From positions 2,170,001-2,234,000 of the forward strand of contig NC_092410.1 in the NCBI RefSeq assembly GCF_009017415.1: a stretch of 64,000 bases of DNA, in the 5' to 3' direction. The translations under genes and the position numbers were made by a program. The stretch is from Aspergillus flavus. Taxonomy: Eukaryota; Ascomycota; Eurotiomycetes; Eurotiales; Aspergillaceae. Below are positions 1 through 17,313 of the stretch, piece after piece. Numbering within the stretch: position 1 is the stretch's first letter; each line of letters begins with the position of its first letter. The notes under the pieces were generated by a model, which did not search any database, was not told the origin of the DNA, and saw only the letters and a program-made list of their open reading frames with translations.

Positions 1-1677
1 TATACTAAGAATATAGATATAAAATAGAAAATATAATTTATTATTTTAATATAATATAAAACTTTTTTTATATATATGTTTTAAATAAAATATAATTATT
101 TTTTATAATTATAAATTATATTATAGTTTTAAAATTTAGTTAATTATTTATAATTTTTATTTTAAAAAATTTAATAAATTTTTAATATATAATAATAATA
201 GTAATTTTAAATATATTTTTCATATATAATAATATAATTTTATTATTTTTAATATAAATATAATAATTTTTATTAATATAAAATTTATTTTATATAGTTT
301 AATATTAATGTTTTTATAAGTATATTATCTATTTAAAATTATATAATAATTTATTAAAATAATTAATTATTTTAATATTATTTTTCTATATAAATTAATA
401 GACTAAATTATATAAATATTATTTGATTTAATATATTTATAATTATAGATATATAGATTTTATTAAAATTAATAAAATATTTTTACTTATTTTTATAAAA
501 ATATTAAAAATAATAATTAATATATTATGATTTAATAATAAAATTTATCTAAAATTTTTAAATATAGTTAATTATACTACACTACTACTTTTATTATTTT
601 AATATATATAGATTTTCTTAAATATAATATTTTATAATTATTTAATTTTATTTATTAATAAGCTACTATTTTAAAATATAATAGTTAATAACATTATATA
701 ATTATTTAATAAATTAAATTATAATATTTATTATATCTATTTTTTATTTTAATATATATATAATTATTATATATAATATAGTATTATTTAATATTAAATA
801 ATTAATATAGTGATTATAATTAAGAAGTTATTATAATTACATAATTTTTATAATTATATATTTATATATTAAAAATATTAAAAAATAATAATTAACTTTT
901 AAATATAATTTAAATTTATATAGATAAAGTTATAATAAAGAAATATTATATTTATTATAGATTTATTTATATAAATATTTTAATTAAATATTAATTTATT
1001 TTTAATTTTTATTATATTAAATAGATTATATAGTATCTATAGATTATAATAAACTTTAATTTATAAATCTATAATTTTATAAAATATTATTTACATATTA
1101 AATAAAAATCTTTTATCATAATAAATAATTATAATAGTTTATTAATAATATTAATAAAAAAAAGATTAATCAAAATTTTTTATTAAATTTAAAAATATTT
1201 TTTTTATTTAAACTATTATTAACTATTATTCTATAATATAAAAATTAGAAAAACATATTTTAATTTAATTACTATATATAATATAGATAATTAATTAATT
1301 TTTATTCTATAATTTTTTTAAAAATAATATTAATAAATTTATATAAATTTTTATTAATAAATATTTATATAAAATTTAATATATATATTTTTAATTAATC
1401 TAAAAAATTATTTTTAAAATAATATATTAATTAATATAAAATAAAATATAATAATATACTAAAATTGAAATTATTATAAATTAATATTTTTTTATTATAA
1501 AATTTTTTAATAAAAATTTTAATTAAAAAAATTTTTTTATAATTATTTTAAAAATTTTCATTATTATAATTTTTACTAGAATATAATAATTATTTATTTA
1601 TAAATTTATTTATATTTAATATTTTTATTGTTAATTTATTAATATTTATATAATAATAGTTATTTTAAATAATTATA

Positions 1678-1880
1678 TTCTATATAAATAATCTATTAAT
1701 AGACTATTAATTTATATAATATATAAATATATTTATACTAAAATTATATAAAAAATTTTAATTTTTAAATAATTTATTTTATTATATCAAATAAATAAAC
1801 TTTTATATAATTTTAAATAATCTTTAATTTTTTAATATTATATTTTTAACATTTATTAATTATTTATATTTTATAGATTA
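1678..1880 (-). repeat. Fourth, heavily mutated copy of repeat D terminal region
   Basis: This stretch aligns by eye, in the same orientation, with about 33,565-33,780. The shared order includes TTCTATATAAATAA, ATATATAAATATATTTATA, AATTTTTAAATAATTTATT and TTTTAAATAATCTT. The remaining G and C of the 33.7-kb copy are mostly replaced here by A or T. It shows that repeat D is dispersed through the block. The outer boundary cannot be fixed. Confidence 0.5.
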
Positions 1881-4275
1881 ATTATAATTATTTATAAATA
1901 ATAATAAATTATTAAAATATTTATAGTTTAAATTATTTTTAATATTTTTAAGATAATTAATATATAAAATTTGAATATTTTTTATTTATATATTTTTAAA
2001 AAAATAATAATATAATTATTTAATTATCTATAATTTTAAGTATTTTTTAAAAAAGTTTTTTAATAATCTAAAATGTTAAGATTTTTAATATTTTAATAGA
2101 ATTAATTATTAAAAAAATAAAAGTAAAGTTTTTTTAAAAAGATTAATATTAAAATACTAAAATAAAAAATTAATATTATTATTTTATATAAATATATAAA
2201 TAATTAAAATATTATAAATAATTATATAAATTAATCATATAAATAATAAATTTAATAATTATAAATTATTTATATTAGTTTTTTTAAAAATAAAATTATT
2301 TATAAAGTATAGAATTATATTATAAATATATTAATTTATTAGATTAATAAAAATAAAACTTTATATATTATTAAGTATTTTAATAATAAAATTAAATAAA
2401 CATAATACTTAAAAAAATTTAAAAAAGTAAAAGAATTTCTATATATTTATTAATTTAGAAATAAATTAATGTTAAATATTATATATTATTTTATAAATAA
2501 AAAATAAAATATTAAAAATATAGTAAATTTTTTTAAATAATTTTTTTATAATTTAAATATAAATTTAAATATTTAATTAAAAAAATTACAAAAAATATTT
2601 TATATAATTTATTAATTATAAATTTTAAAAAAATATAAAATATAATAATTTAATATTAATTAAGTTTTTATTATAAATATAATTTATATAATAATAAAAA
2701 AATAGCTAAAAATATATTTAATAAAAAATTTAAAATTCTAAAAAATGTAATAAATATAAAAAATATTCTTATAAAAGTTATATTTTAACTAAATAATAAT
2801 TTTTTAAAATTTATTAATAAAATAATAGTATATAAATAATTTATAAAGATAAAATAATTAATAAAAAAATTATTTTAAATATAATAAAAAAAACTATAAA
2901 ATTGAAAAATATTTTAAAATTATTAATAAAGTATTAAAAAATAATATTTTTTTTATAAATAATAAAATTTATAATTTTGAAAATTTTTAATTTTATATTA
3001 TTTAAATAAATTTATAATATTTTTTATTTTTAGTATAGTAAAGCTATAATTATAAAAATTATTTAATATTAATATTAATAATAAATTAATAAAATAATAA
3101 AATTATATTATATAAATAATAAAAATACTATTATATTTTAAAATTAATAATAATTTTATTTTTTGTTAATATTTATTTTAATATAAAATTATTATATTAA
3201 AAAATTATTTTTAATTATTGATATATATATAATATATTAATAATATTTTAATATTATATTATAATAAATTAATTATAAAATTTTAAATAATTAATTAAAT
3301 AAATTAAATACAAAAACATAAGCTAAAATACTATATTATTAATTTATAAAATTTAAATTATTAAATTATTTTCTAATATAAATAAATATATTATATTAAT
3401 TTTAATATTATTTTTTAAATAAAAATATAGTATTATTAAAAAAAATTTTGAAAACTTTTATTAAAAATTTTAAATAATTTATAAAAATAATATATTATAT
3501 TTTAATCTTAATAATTATATATTAATTAAATATTAATAATAAATTACCAGAATTATTATTTTAATATAAAAAATAAATATAAATTTTTTTAAACAAAATA
3601 ATAAAATTTTTAAATAAAAACTTTATATATTTAATATTATTAATAAAAAAAATTTTAATTTATAAATCTTTATATAATTTTTTATAATAAAATATAAATC
3701 TTATAAAAATATTTTAATAAAATATTTATATAAAAATAGATTAAATATTATATTAATATAATTTAAATATTAATATTCTTTTTAAAAATCTAATAATTTA
3801 TTAAAACTATATATTAACTATTAAAGTTATATATTAATCATTTACAATTAAATATTATAAGTATAAATTAATATATTAATTTAGAAAAATAAAATATTTT
3901 ATTAAATTTTAAATTTAAAAAATATATATTATTAAATTCAAATTTAAAATAATAAAAAAATTAAAAATAATATTCTAAATATATTATAGATATTTTAAAT
4001 ATATAATAATATTATTACTTTATATAATATACTAGTTTTTTTTTAAATATATATTAATAAAAATATAAAGAAAATTCTAAATAACTATTATATTATATAT
4101 TTAAATAATATTTTTATTTATTTATAAATAAAAAAATATATATAGTTTATTAATAAGATATAATTATATTTAAAATAAATAAATCTATATATTAAATTAT
4201 TTAAATATAATTTTTATTAAAAAAAATAATATTTTTAAAATTTATTATAAAATATAATAATATTTATATTAATTT

Positions 4276-4299
4276 AATATATATATATATATATATATT
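4276..4299. repeat. (TA)n microsatellite
   Basis: An uninterrupted AT dinucleotide run. Comparable runs are at about 7,556-7,579, 9,920-9,945 and 16,730-16,748. In such A+T-rich DNA they carry no particular functional signal. Confidence 0.8.
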
Positions 4300-7200
4300 A
4301 TTAATAAATAATAAATATTAAAATTTTTTTATAATATTTAATAATTCTTTAATTTTATAATATTTTAATTCTATATTATAAATTAAATTAATTATAATTA
4401 TTTTAAAATTTATTATTATAGATATTTTTTATAACCTATTAATAAAATTAAAAATTTTATTAATATTTTAATTAATAATATAGTATTTTTTATTTAAAAA
4501 AATTTATAAAAATAGAAAATTATTACTTTAGCTATAATTAAACATTATTTACTATTATAAAATATTTTAAAATATAAAAATATTATTTTAAAAATATATT
4601 ATATATAATTTATATATAAAATAATTATAAAAATTTATAATATTAAATTTAATAAATAAAGTTTTTAATAATTTATAATTTTTAAATAAAATATTAATCT
4701 AAATATTTAATTTTAAATACTATATTTTTATAATAAAAATATTATAAAAATATTTATAAAAGAATATTAGATTATTATTTATATTTTAAAAAAATTATAA
4801 ATAATATTAAATAATTAAAATAATAATAAAATATTTTTAGTAATTATATTAAAAATTTTCAATTTATAAAATAATAGTATAAAAAATTATTAAAAAAATT
4901 ATTTATAAAATAATATTAGATTTTTTTAAATATAATTTCATAAATTTAATAAAAAAATATTTTTATTATTTAAATATATAATAAATTATTATTTAATAAA
5001 AAAATATATTTAAAAATTATTATTAAAATAAATAATAATTAAATAAATAATAATATATTAATAGTAAATTACTATATTGTAAAAAAATTATTTTTATATT
5101 TTTTTATTTTATATTTAAATTAAAAATTTTAATAATATACTAGACTATTTCTTTTATAAATTATTTTAATAAAAAAAATTTTTTAAATTAATTAAAATAA
5201 TTCTATTAAAATAGAATATATACAGATATTAAAAACTATATTTTAAATTATTTTATTTATTAAAAAATAAAGTTTTTTAAAAAGATTATTATAAAATAAA
5301 ATTAATTTTTTTTATTTTAAAAAAGCTATAGCAAAATTTAGTAATAGGTTTTATAATTAATTTATTATTATTAAATTAAAAAAATTATAATTATTATTAA
5401 AATCTATAATTTATTAAATTTTATATAGTTAATTTTAATAAATAATTTTAATTAATTAATAAAAAATTAGCTAATAATTATTAAATAAAAAGTAAAAATA
5501 ATTAATACATTAATATTTTAATATTATAGTAATATATTATTTATAAATTTAAAAATCTTTAGATTTAATACTATATTTAATTAATTATTATTATATCTTT
5601 AATTATTATTATATATTTATTTATTTTATTCTATTTATTTTATTATTATTATATTATTTCATAATTATTTATATTCTATTACTATTATTATTATACTATT
5701 ACTATAGTTTATATATTAATTATTAATATATTATTAAATTAATATATTCAAGTATTTTATATTATTTTAATTTATTAATTTTATTTTTATTTATTAATTA
5801 ATTTAATCTTAAAATATTATATTTTATTAATTTTATTAAATAAATATATTTTATTTCTCTATTATTCTTTAAATACTATTTTTATTTATTAAATTAAAAT
5901 ATTAATTAAATTTTATTTATATTATATTATCAAAAATCTTTTAAAAAAGTTTTATTATTTAAAGTATTAGAATTTAAAAAATAAATAATAATTTAATATA
6001 AATTAATATTTATTTATTAAACTTGTAATACTGTTAATAAATTTAATTATAAATTTATTAATAATATTTTGAATAGTATTATTAAAAAATCTACTATAAA
6101 AATAATTATTAATTATTTTATTTATAATTTAATAAATTTAAATATATTAATTATTTAGATTAATTTTATTTTTAATTATTATTAAATAACTATTTAAATT
6201 ATAATTATTATTTATAAATAATATAATATTAAATAATAATATTAAAATAGATTTTTTTATTATATTATTTTTCTATTTAAATTTTATTAATTTTTTTTCA
6301 AATCTAACTTTATAATATAAAATCTATATAAATTAATATATAATTAATATTAAAATTTTAAATATTTAATAAATAATCTATAATATAAAATTAATAATTA
6401 TTTTAAATAATTTTAAAATATAATAAATAGTTTAATTATTAATTATTAATTTTTTTAAAATTAAATACTATTAATTATAAATAATTTTAAAAATAATAAT
6501 TAATTAAATTTAACTAATTATTAATAATCAATTTTATTATTTAATATTTATAATAAAATAGTAAATAAATAAAAAATAAAAAAATTGATTATTTTTAGCT
6601 AAGTATATAAAATAATATTTTTCAGTTATAAAAATTATTATTTAAATATTTTAATATATAAGCTAAATATATATTATAATTATTTATTTAAAAAATAATT
6701 TAACTAATGAATATTAATATAAAATATATTAAATCTATATTTAAAAAAAATACTCTAGAATTTATTAAAATAATTATTTTAAAATAATTTTTAAATAATT
6801 AAAATTTAATATAAAAATTTAATAAAATATTATTTTTATCTATATATAAAATAATTAATTATTTAATAAATTTAAAATTTAAAATTAAAATTATAAAAAT
6901 TTAACTATACTTTACTAAATAGATTATATATTAATATTTTTTATTTTAATAATAGATATAATTAAGTTTTATAACTATATTTTAAAAATTAAATCTAGAA
7001 TTAATTCTATCTATAGAATTTACTAATTTAATTATATTAGATTAAAAAATTAATAAACTATATTTTTTAATTTAATTTAATTTAATTTAATAACTATAAA
7101 GTAATAAATAAATTAAAACTATTTTAATTAAATCTATTAATAATCTATTATTAAATATTAATTTGTATATTAATAGTAATAAAATTAATTAATATTCTAA

Positions 7201-10200
7201 TATAGTTAATAAATATAAATATAATAATCTTTATAATAGCTATAAAATAAATATACTTTTTATTTATTATTAAAAAAATATTAAATAATAAAAAAATAAT
7301 TATTAAATTATAATTATTAATTTCAATAGTTATTTATAGAAATTAAAATTTTATTAATTAAATTAATTATTTATTATACTATAATTATAATAATAATTTA
7401 TAATTATTTAATAATTATAACTATAATTAAAATACTAATTTTCTAGATTATTTTTTAAAAAATTATTTTAATTTTAATAATTATTTAACTAAAAAAAAAT
7501 TAATAGAGTCTTTTTATTAAATTTAAAATATTTAAATATTTAATATTAATATTTCTATATATATATATATATATATATAATATAATAAAAAGTTTAATTT
7601 AAAAAATAGTTGATATATATATCTAAATTAGTGTACTAGATTTTAAATAGATAATCTAAAATTAAAAAATCTAATTATTATTGAATCTAATTATCTAGAG
7701 TTTGCTATATAAAATAAAAATTTATACTCTTAGTAATATATTATTATTAAAATAGATATTAAATCTATAGACTTATAATATAAAATATATTTTAATATTA
7801 AGTATTTAATAAATATAATAAAAAAAATCTTTACTAAATCTTTTTCTATAGATATCTATAATATAAAATTTTTACTAATATTAGATACTAAATTTAAATA
7901 TATTTTAACTTAATTTATTATATTTAAATTATATTTTATTAATTTATTACTTAATAATATATATAAAGCTAATAATTAAAGTTTAGCTAATTAAAAAATT
8001 TAAAATTAAATTTTTAGTTAATACAGATATATTAGATTATAAAAGCTTTTTATTTAATTTTAATATTAAATTAATAATAATCTAATTTTATTAAAGTATA
8101 CTAAAATCTATTATTATATAGATTAAATTATATTTAATAATTACTATACTAGTATATACTACTAAATATATAATTATATTTTTTTAATTAAAAATTAGAA
8201 CTTTAGTATATATTAAATATATATTATTTAAAAATAAAGATTTATTTTTTAAATTAATTAATAAGTTTAAATTAATTATATATTTATATTTAGTTAATTT
8301 AAAGTTTTTCTATATAAAAATAATTAATAATTTATATAATTCTATTATCTATACCAAACATTAGCGTTTTAGTACTATATTAAATATTAATTATATTATA
8401 ATTTATTGAATTAATAATGTAAAGATAATAGATAAAGATATATAAAAAAATAAAATATTAAATTCTTAAGATAATATTTATATAAAATATTATTCAATTT
8501 AATAAATACTATTTAATTTATAAAAAATAAAAAATAGTATTTAATAATAGTATAATAATATATATAGCAAATTAAAAAGGTTATAATTGATTAAAATAAT
8601 TTATTAATCTATATGAATATTTCATTTAAAAAAGATTGAAAAACTAAATTATCTAAATTAAAAATCTATAAGATAAAATTTAAAAAATTACGCTATAATA
8701 GATAAAATATTTAATAAATTATATAACTATAGACAAATATTCTAGTATACTAGATATATATTATCTATTTATTTAATATTTATTCTTTATAAATTAATTT
8801 AGAATAGTAAAATTAATAAATAGATAATAAAACAAAAGTAATAATTAATATATAATAATTGAATTAATAAATAAAATTTTAAATTTAATATAAAAATATT
8901 TCTATATTAATATTTTAAAATTCTTTTATTAATTCTCTATATAATTTAATTATTAAAAATAGTTAATAATTATTATTTATAGAAGATAAAAGTAATTTTA
9001 TATTATTATTATAGAATTTATTAATTTAATACTATATATTTAGTAAATAATAGATTTTAATTTTACTAAATTTATAGAATTTTATTAAATATATATTAAT
9101 AATATAATTATTATCTCTATTATACTTAATCTATATATTATTTATTTAATCTAAATATTTAATAAACTAGTAGAAATAAATATTAAACTAGCATTAAAAA
9201 AAGTTATATATTAATTTTCTAAGTTTATATCTATTTAAATAGATAATAAATAGTCTAGATTTTTTTCTATTAGATAATAAGCTTTAGATTACATAATTAA
9301 GTATTTTTTTAATTATTTTAAAAAATTTTAAATAATATCTAGATATAATAGACTATTTAAAATATTTTAATTAAATAATATATAATAGAAGTAGATTTTT
9401 TATAAGATTATAAGACTTTACTTTTTAAAAATATATTAATTTTTAGTAAATTCTATATTAAATAGTTGTAATCTATATTTTTATTTAATTTTATATTAAC
9501 TAAAGAAAAATTATTTATAGCATTATAAACTAAATTTATAAAGCTATAGTTTCTAATATATTTTAATCTAGTTCTATACTTATATATTAATCTTGATTTT
9601 TTAAAAAAAATTATAAGATAATAGTCTATTATATAATCTATAAATATTAAAATTTTATAATATGATTTTCTAGAACTAGTATAAAATCTATATTATTTTT
9701 AAATAGATATTTAATTATAGTTAAATAGTACTATTAGTTAACTACATTAGAAATCTTTTATTTAATCTAGATATTATATAAAATTAAGTATTTAATAAAA
9801 ATCTTTTATTAATTAATTATTATTTATATAGATTATATAGTAATAATTAATATAGCTAAACAAATAATATTAAATATTATTATAATTAAATATTTAAATT
9901 AATATTTAGTTCGCGTATTTATATATATATATATATATATATATAGTAATTTTATCTAGAATTATTTTATAAATTAGATAAAATAAATACTATTATTAAT
10001 ATATTATTATATCTTTTTATAATAAATATTTTAATTCTAAATAAAGAGATAATTAATCTTAATACTCTATTTATATATTTATTAAAAATTATTACTAGAC
10101 TTTAAAAAGTCTATTTATTAAATATATAAAGATAATTATTATATTTTTTATACTAGATATAATCTAGTTTAATAGAGAATAATTAGTATTAATTATTTTA

Positions 10201-13200
10201 TTTTATAATAAAAATAATAGTATACTATATATAGTTAAGAAAAAAGTTAATTAATAGAAAAATCTTTAACTATATATTTTCTAGTTATTAGCTAAATCTA
10301 TTTTTGAAATACTATATAATAATAATAACTATTAAAACTTAGATAAATATTTAGTAGCTATAGATAGATTAACTATATATTAAAAAGAAATTACTGTATA
10401 TATATATATATATTATAAACTATTTAATCTATTTATTTATTTATAATAATTTAACTAGTTATTTATTATCTATAATAAATTTATAAAATAAAATAAATTA
10501 ATATTAAAAAATATAATATAATCTATATAATAATCGAAATAAGTAATTATTACATTTTTTTAATATTATAACTAAATAGTCTTTATATAATTTATAATAG
10601 ATAAAAATTCTAAGTTTATTAATAAATTCTAGAAAAAGTTATTTATTAAATTAAAGATTAAATAGCTATATAGTACTATATATTATCTATAAATAAATAA
10701 ATAATTTAAATAAATAATTTAGACTATTAAAATAATAATTAAATATTAAATCTTTAAAAATTCTACTATTAATTAAATATATTTATTACTATTAATTACT
10801 ATAAAAATTAATAATATATTTAATATATTAATAAAAAATATTCTATTTAAATTATTATTTAAAATATAATCTTAATAACTCTAGAGCTTAATAAAAAGTT
10901 TTTTTAATTAAGATTTTTTAATAAAAATAGATATAGAAAAAATACTTATATTTTTAAAAATATAAATAAAAATAATCTATAATTAATTCTATAAAATAAT
11001 TTAATTTAATATTAATAGTTAAATATATCTATATTTATATAAAAACTATTATCTTTTAAGTAAAAAAATTAATAAAGTTTATATAATAATATATTAATTT
11101 TTTTATTATTTTTAAATAAATAAAATAGCTAATATATAAAATAGATTTTCTTTTAATTTAAAAAATCTATCTAGTAGTTTTTATTTTATAATTAGAACTA
11201 GCTACTATAAATTTATATAATAAATAATCTATTTAATTTTTATAAATAATTATTAGAACATTAGGTAAATTTTTAATAAATATATCTAATACTTTAGAAA
11301 ATCTAAAGTATCTATTATTAAATATTTATTTAAATAGAAAAACTATAGTATAAAAAATAATTAATAATATTAATATATAAAATCTAATAAATAAATTTAA
11401 AAAAATAGTTAACTAATACTATAAATAGTTATAGATTATTTTTATAAAAAGATTTTTATTTATTTTAATTTATTATATCTTTTATTTTATTATATTTTTT
11501 ATTTTATTATATTATTATTAACTATTTTATTTTAATTTAATTATATTTATTCTTTATAAAATATCTTTTTTTATACTATATTTATAATTTCTTTTTTATA
11601 ATTATTAATTATTTCACTAGTTTTTATTATATTAATATAATTATTTAATAATTATTTTTTATATTAACTATATTATAATAAAATACTATACTAGTTTTAA
11701 TATAACTAGAATTAGATTAATAAAATTAATAGTAGATAAATAATATTTAATAATATATCTAAAAAATATAAATCTATAAATTATTTATTATTAACTAAAT
11801 ACTAGATCTATATAATCAAAAATATATCTATTTTATTTAATAAATATTAAATATTTATTAATATAATTTAGTATCTAGTATTATTAAATAATTAATCTAT
11901 TTTTAATATTAAATTAAATAATAATTTATATATTATAGTAATATTAGATTTATTAATAAAAATATAAATAGATTATTATTTCTATATTTTTAATATTAAT
12001 AGTAATATTTAATTAAATAGACTATTTTAAAATTATTTAATCATTATAATAAAAGATAGATATTATTAATTAATAATATATTATAAATATTATCTATTTT
12101 TTATTACTAGTTATTAATTTATAGCTTAATTTTATTTAGTAATAGAAATATCTAGTTTATAATAATTAAAATATAGCAATAAATTAATATTTATTTATAA
12201 TATAATTTTAATAATTTTAATAAATCTCTATTAATTTTATATAATATCTTTTTATAATTCTATTATTTATTACTTTAATTTCTATTTTATAATTAATTTT
12301 TACTATTATTATATAATTTTCTAATATATTAATATTTATTTAAAATTTTTTATAATAATATAATTATTATTAATCTTTATTATTAATCTAAAATAATTAT
12401 TAATATTTTCTATTATTAATTAAAAAATATAGTTTTTAATATCTATTCTAGCTACTATTCTAATACTATTAATTAATTTTTATTCTATTTTTTATATTAT
12501 ACTTATTATTTTTAATAATATTAAATATCTCTAGATTTATATAGTTTATTTATTACTATTATCATTATATCTATAGACTATATTAATTTATTATTACTTA
12601 TTTATTTAATATTAATTAAAAAATTACAATAATAATAGTTCTAAAAATGTACTCTATATAATATTATAATATATATTAATTTCTCTAGTCTATATTAATT
12701 TATAAATTTTTATTAATTTAATAAATATTTTAATTACTTTAATATTAATCTATATAAAAATATATATTTAGTTTTAAAATCTTTTAATTTAATTAACATA
12801 AATTAATACTATATAATTAGCTATTTCTTTTAATAAAAATATTAAATTTTATTAAAGAATTACTATGTAATATAAAAATTAGTTTTTAAAATATAGTTAA
12901 CTAAAATAAAAAATATAAATTTAATAAACTATAAAAAAAGTTTAAAAAATATAAAGATTAATATAAAAAATTTAGTAATTAATTAATATTAATATATATC
13001 TTTTATTTTACTATTTCTATTTCTATTTATTATATTCTATTTATTATTTTATTTAATATATTACTCTATATCTATTATTAATAATAGAATATTATTATTT
13101 TTTAATTCTAGTATTTATTAAAATCTAGAATTTTTTAAATCTTATATAATTAATTTTAATAGATAACTCTAGTTAATTAATAGAAAGTTAACTAATAATT

Positions 13201-13412
13201 ATTAGATAGATATTAAGAATAATCAATATATTAATATCTTAACAATTATAAAAAAATTAACTAATATATTTCTAGATAAAATTATAAAATTAAGTCTTCA
13301 AAAAATCTAGTAATTAAAGAGATTTATATATTAAATATAATTTTACAGAAATCTATATATAAAAGATTATTTAAGTACTATTTTCTATTTATAAATAAAT
13401 AAATAGATGAAA

Positions 13413-13578
13413 TATTAAAATTTATAGTTGCCTAGAAGTGCTTTATTAAAATAAAGACTCTTTATCTATAATTATATAATTTAGACTAGTATAAAAGACC
13501 TTTTTTGATCTATAGAATTATTAAGAATTTGAAAATTTTATCTTTAAATAAAAAATTTATATTCTTTATTTATCTATA
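13413..13578 (+). repeat. Repeat A, uninterrupted copy (LTR-like)
   Basis: About 166 bp that match, in order, the two pieces 18,327-18,378 and 31,245-31,358. Shared landmarks include AAGACTCTTTATCTATAATT, TATAATTTAGACTAGTAT (one base different in the other copy), ATCTATAGAAT and ATTCTTTATTTATCT. It starts TATTAAA (TGTTAAA in the other copy) and ends TCTATA (TCTACA in the other), as expected of a TG...CA LTR with CpA/TpG changes. It serves as the empty site for element B. I could not find a matching target duplication around the A copies, so calling it an LTR is inference. Confidence 0.5.
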
Positions 13579-16500
13579 GATTATAAATCTAAGAATTAGT
13601 CTCTAGATTTTTAATTATTTATTTTAATTTTTTTAAAACTATTTAAAATCTAAATAATAGTTTTTTATGATATAATTTTAATATACTATTTTTTGAAATT
13701 TAAAATTATTAATTATCTTTAAGTAATCTTATTTACATTTTTAAAATAATTATAAAAAAATTATAGTATTTAATATTTTATATCTATACTAATATCTATA
13801 ATAAATTAAATAATAAATATTTTAAAACTATCTCTATTAATAGATACTAATATTTATTAAATCTAGTTAAAAATATTATTATTTATTTTAAATTTTAAAA
13901 TATATAACAAATTATTTTAAGAAAATATTTATATTCTAAAGTTTTGAATAATATTAAATTTATAAAATAGAATTTAATTAATTGATAGTATATAGAATTT
14001 AATTATTTACTATAGTTATAGAAAAAAGAGTATTTTTATTCTTTAAAAAAAAAGTCTTAAAAATAGAAATTAATAAGATTTAAAAAAATAAAATAAAAAA
14101 ATTTAATAAAAAAATAATTAATACTATCTCTTTATTAATATTATATATAAATTAATGTAAAGTTATTAAAATAGAAATTTTAGAAAAATTATAAAATTAT
14201 TTAAAAAAAATTTAATTTTTTTATTAATATTTATTTATTTAAAAATTTTTAAATTACTATTTATATTTAATTTATAAAGTTTAAAAATATTTAAAACTAT
14301 ATATTTAAATTAACTATATTATTTAATAAATTAACTTTAAATTTAAAAATAAATCAAATTCTATTTAAATTTTTAAAAATATAGTTTATTGTATATACTT
14401 TAAAAAAGATTTAAAATTTATTTTTAATTTTATATTTAAATAGGTATTCTAAAAACAAAATAACTATTTTTAATAAAATTATAAAAATTCTTATTTAGAA
14501 AAAAATAAAATTTAATATTTTATAAATTAATATTATTTAAATTAAAATAAATAAATATTTTTATAAAAGAAAATAAAAAAATATAAAGAGATTTATTTTA
14601 AAAAAACTAGTTATTTAAAAAAATATAAGAAATATAATATAAAATATAAAATTAAAAAAAAATTTAAAAAAAAATTTAAAAAAAATAAAATTAATATTAC
14701 TATTTTTATATTAAAAAATAATAATTTTATTTATTTAAATCTATAAAAAACTATAGTTTTATTATTAAAATATTAAATGTTTTTTTAATTTAATTTAAAT
14801 ATTTAAATTGTTAATTTTAAATTAATAAATTGTTTTATTACCGATTTTAATAGTTTTATTAATAATATTATAAAATCTTATTAATATAGTACATAGACTA
14901 CTATAGATTATATTATACATTTAAATTTTTTAAACTATTTTTTAATAGATATTATTTAATATTAATAAATATATTATATATATTTAAAATTAAATTTAAT
15001 TTATTAAATATTATAAAAATAATATATAAAAATTTAGATATTTATTTTTTATTTAAAAAATTTATTTTTATTTATATTAAAAAAATATTATTTATTAGAT
15101 ATAAAGATTAAATATAGAATTAATTTATTTTATATATTATAGCTAAAAAAAATAAAATATATTAATTTTATTTAAAGAAATATTATAAAACTAATTAAAA
15201 AAATTAGGTTTATTAAAGTAATATAATATCATAAATATAGTAATAAAATTATAAATATTATAAAATAATAATTTTAAATTAAAAAATAATAAATATATAT
15301 TCGAGATCTAAACTATTAAAATATTTGAAAAAAATTAAATTAATTTTATTATTTAATATTATTAATTAAAAATATTATATATTTATCTAAAATAATTAAA
15401 AATATTAATATTAAAAATTTATTAATATTAAAATATATTTATATATTATATAAATAAATTAATATAATTAAATATCTAAATAAATAGGTTATATTATTAA
15501 TTATTAAAGATAAATAGTAAATTTTTATTAATATAAAAAAATTTATTAACTTTTTTTTATTAATTAATATAATTACTTTATAATTATATATTTTTTAAAG
15601 TATAAATAGAAAATAAATAAAATAATTCAAAAATTTAGAGTAATTAAATATAATATAGATTATAATAATAAATTATTTTATTTTAATAATATTTAAAAGT
15701 TTATAAATAATAATTTTAATATATAGTTTAAAAAGAATTATTTAAAAAATAACTATATTATATATATAAATAAAATAATATAATTAAATATTTTTATTAT
15801 ATAATTATAATTAAAATATATATAATTTTTATAGATAAACTATAGATATAAAAAATCTATAGATAAAAATTATAAAATTAATTATTTTTATTAAAAATAT
15901 TTTACTAGTAAAATATATAACTATTATTTAAAATATATTACAGTAAATAATCTAATTTAAAATCATTTAAAATTATTAGATTACTCCACTAAATTACTAT
16001 TTTAATCAAATTATAATTATTTAAAAATATTATAAAACTTAATTTATAAATTATATAAACTATATTTTTTAATTATATAAATGTTAAATTTTAATAAATA
16101 GTATATTATTTATATTTTAAAATAAACTATATAAAATAAATACAAAATATTATAATTAATAAAAAATTAAATTTTAAACTTTTTAATAGTCTAAATAATA
16201 ATTATAATAAATTAATAAAAGTTTTATTTATTATATTTTTAATTTAAAATTTTAATAAAATAAAGAGTAAATCTAAATCTAATATATTTAATAATAAATT
16301 AACTAGTTTAACTAATAAATATTTTTAAATATTTAATTAATTAATTATTAAATAATTTTTAACTCTATTAATTTATATTAATTATAATATTAAGCTAATA
16401 TATCAACTAAAATATTATATATTTAATTTTATTAATATAGTATATAAATAATAATAATAGACTATAATTAAATTAATATAATCTATCTTTATTTATATTA

Positions 16501-17313
16501 TTAATAAAACAAGATTATGTTAATTTTATTAAACTATTCTTTGTTAAAAAAATAATTATATTACTAGAAATATCTAAATAATAATAATAAACTATAAAAA
16601 AATATATAATTATAAAAGAAATTAAATATTTAAAATAAAGATTAATATTAATAATAGAATTTACCACTATAAAGTATAATAAATAATAAAAGATTTTTTT
16701 AATTTTTTTATTTATAATAAAGATTATTATTATATATATATATATATTTTATTTATACTATATAATTTAATTATAAATATATATAAATAAATATAAAGTT
16801 TACTTTTTTATAAAAAAAATTTTTAAATAAAAAAATACTTTATATTTAATAGTCTATAAATTTTAATAATAAATTAAACTAGATTTATAACTTAAATCTA
16901 TTTTTTATAGTTTTAAATAAGCTATAAAATTATAGTATTTTAAGCTTTATAATTGATTTATAATAATAGATTTATATTTTATAGAAATAACTATATATTT
17001 ATTTATTTATAAATTATTATAGTATTATATTAATTATATATAGATCCTATTATAATAACTAATTTTAATATTCATATTAAAAAATATAATTATAATTTAA
17101 TAATTTATTTAATAAAATAGATATTAAAATTATTAAGAGTAATATAAAAATTAATTTATAGATTAAATAATATTATTTTTACTTACATTATTAATATATT
17201 TAATATTATAAATTAGATTAAAAATAATATTTATAATTAAAAAATTATTAAAATATATATATTACTTTATAAATAATCTATTAAATTATATAATATAGCT
17301 AATTTCTTTTCTA

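Noticed and set aside
4276..16748. Runs of (TA)n as origins or regulatory elements
   Set aside because: Such runs are expected by chance and slippage in DNA with almost no G or C; nothing else supports a function.
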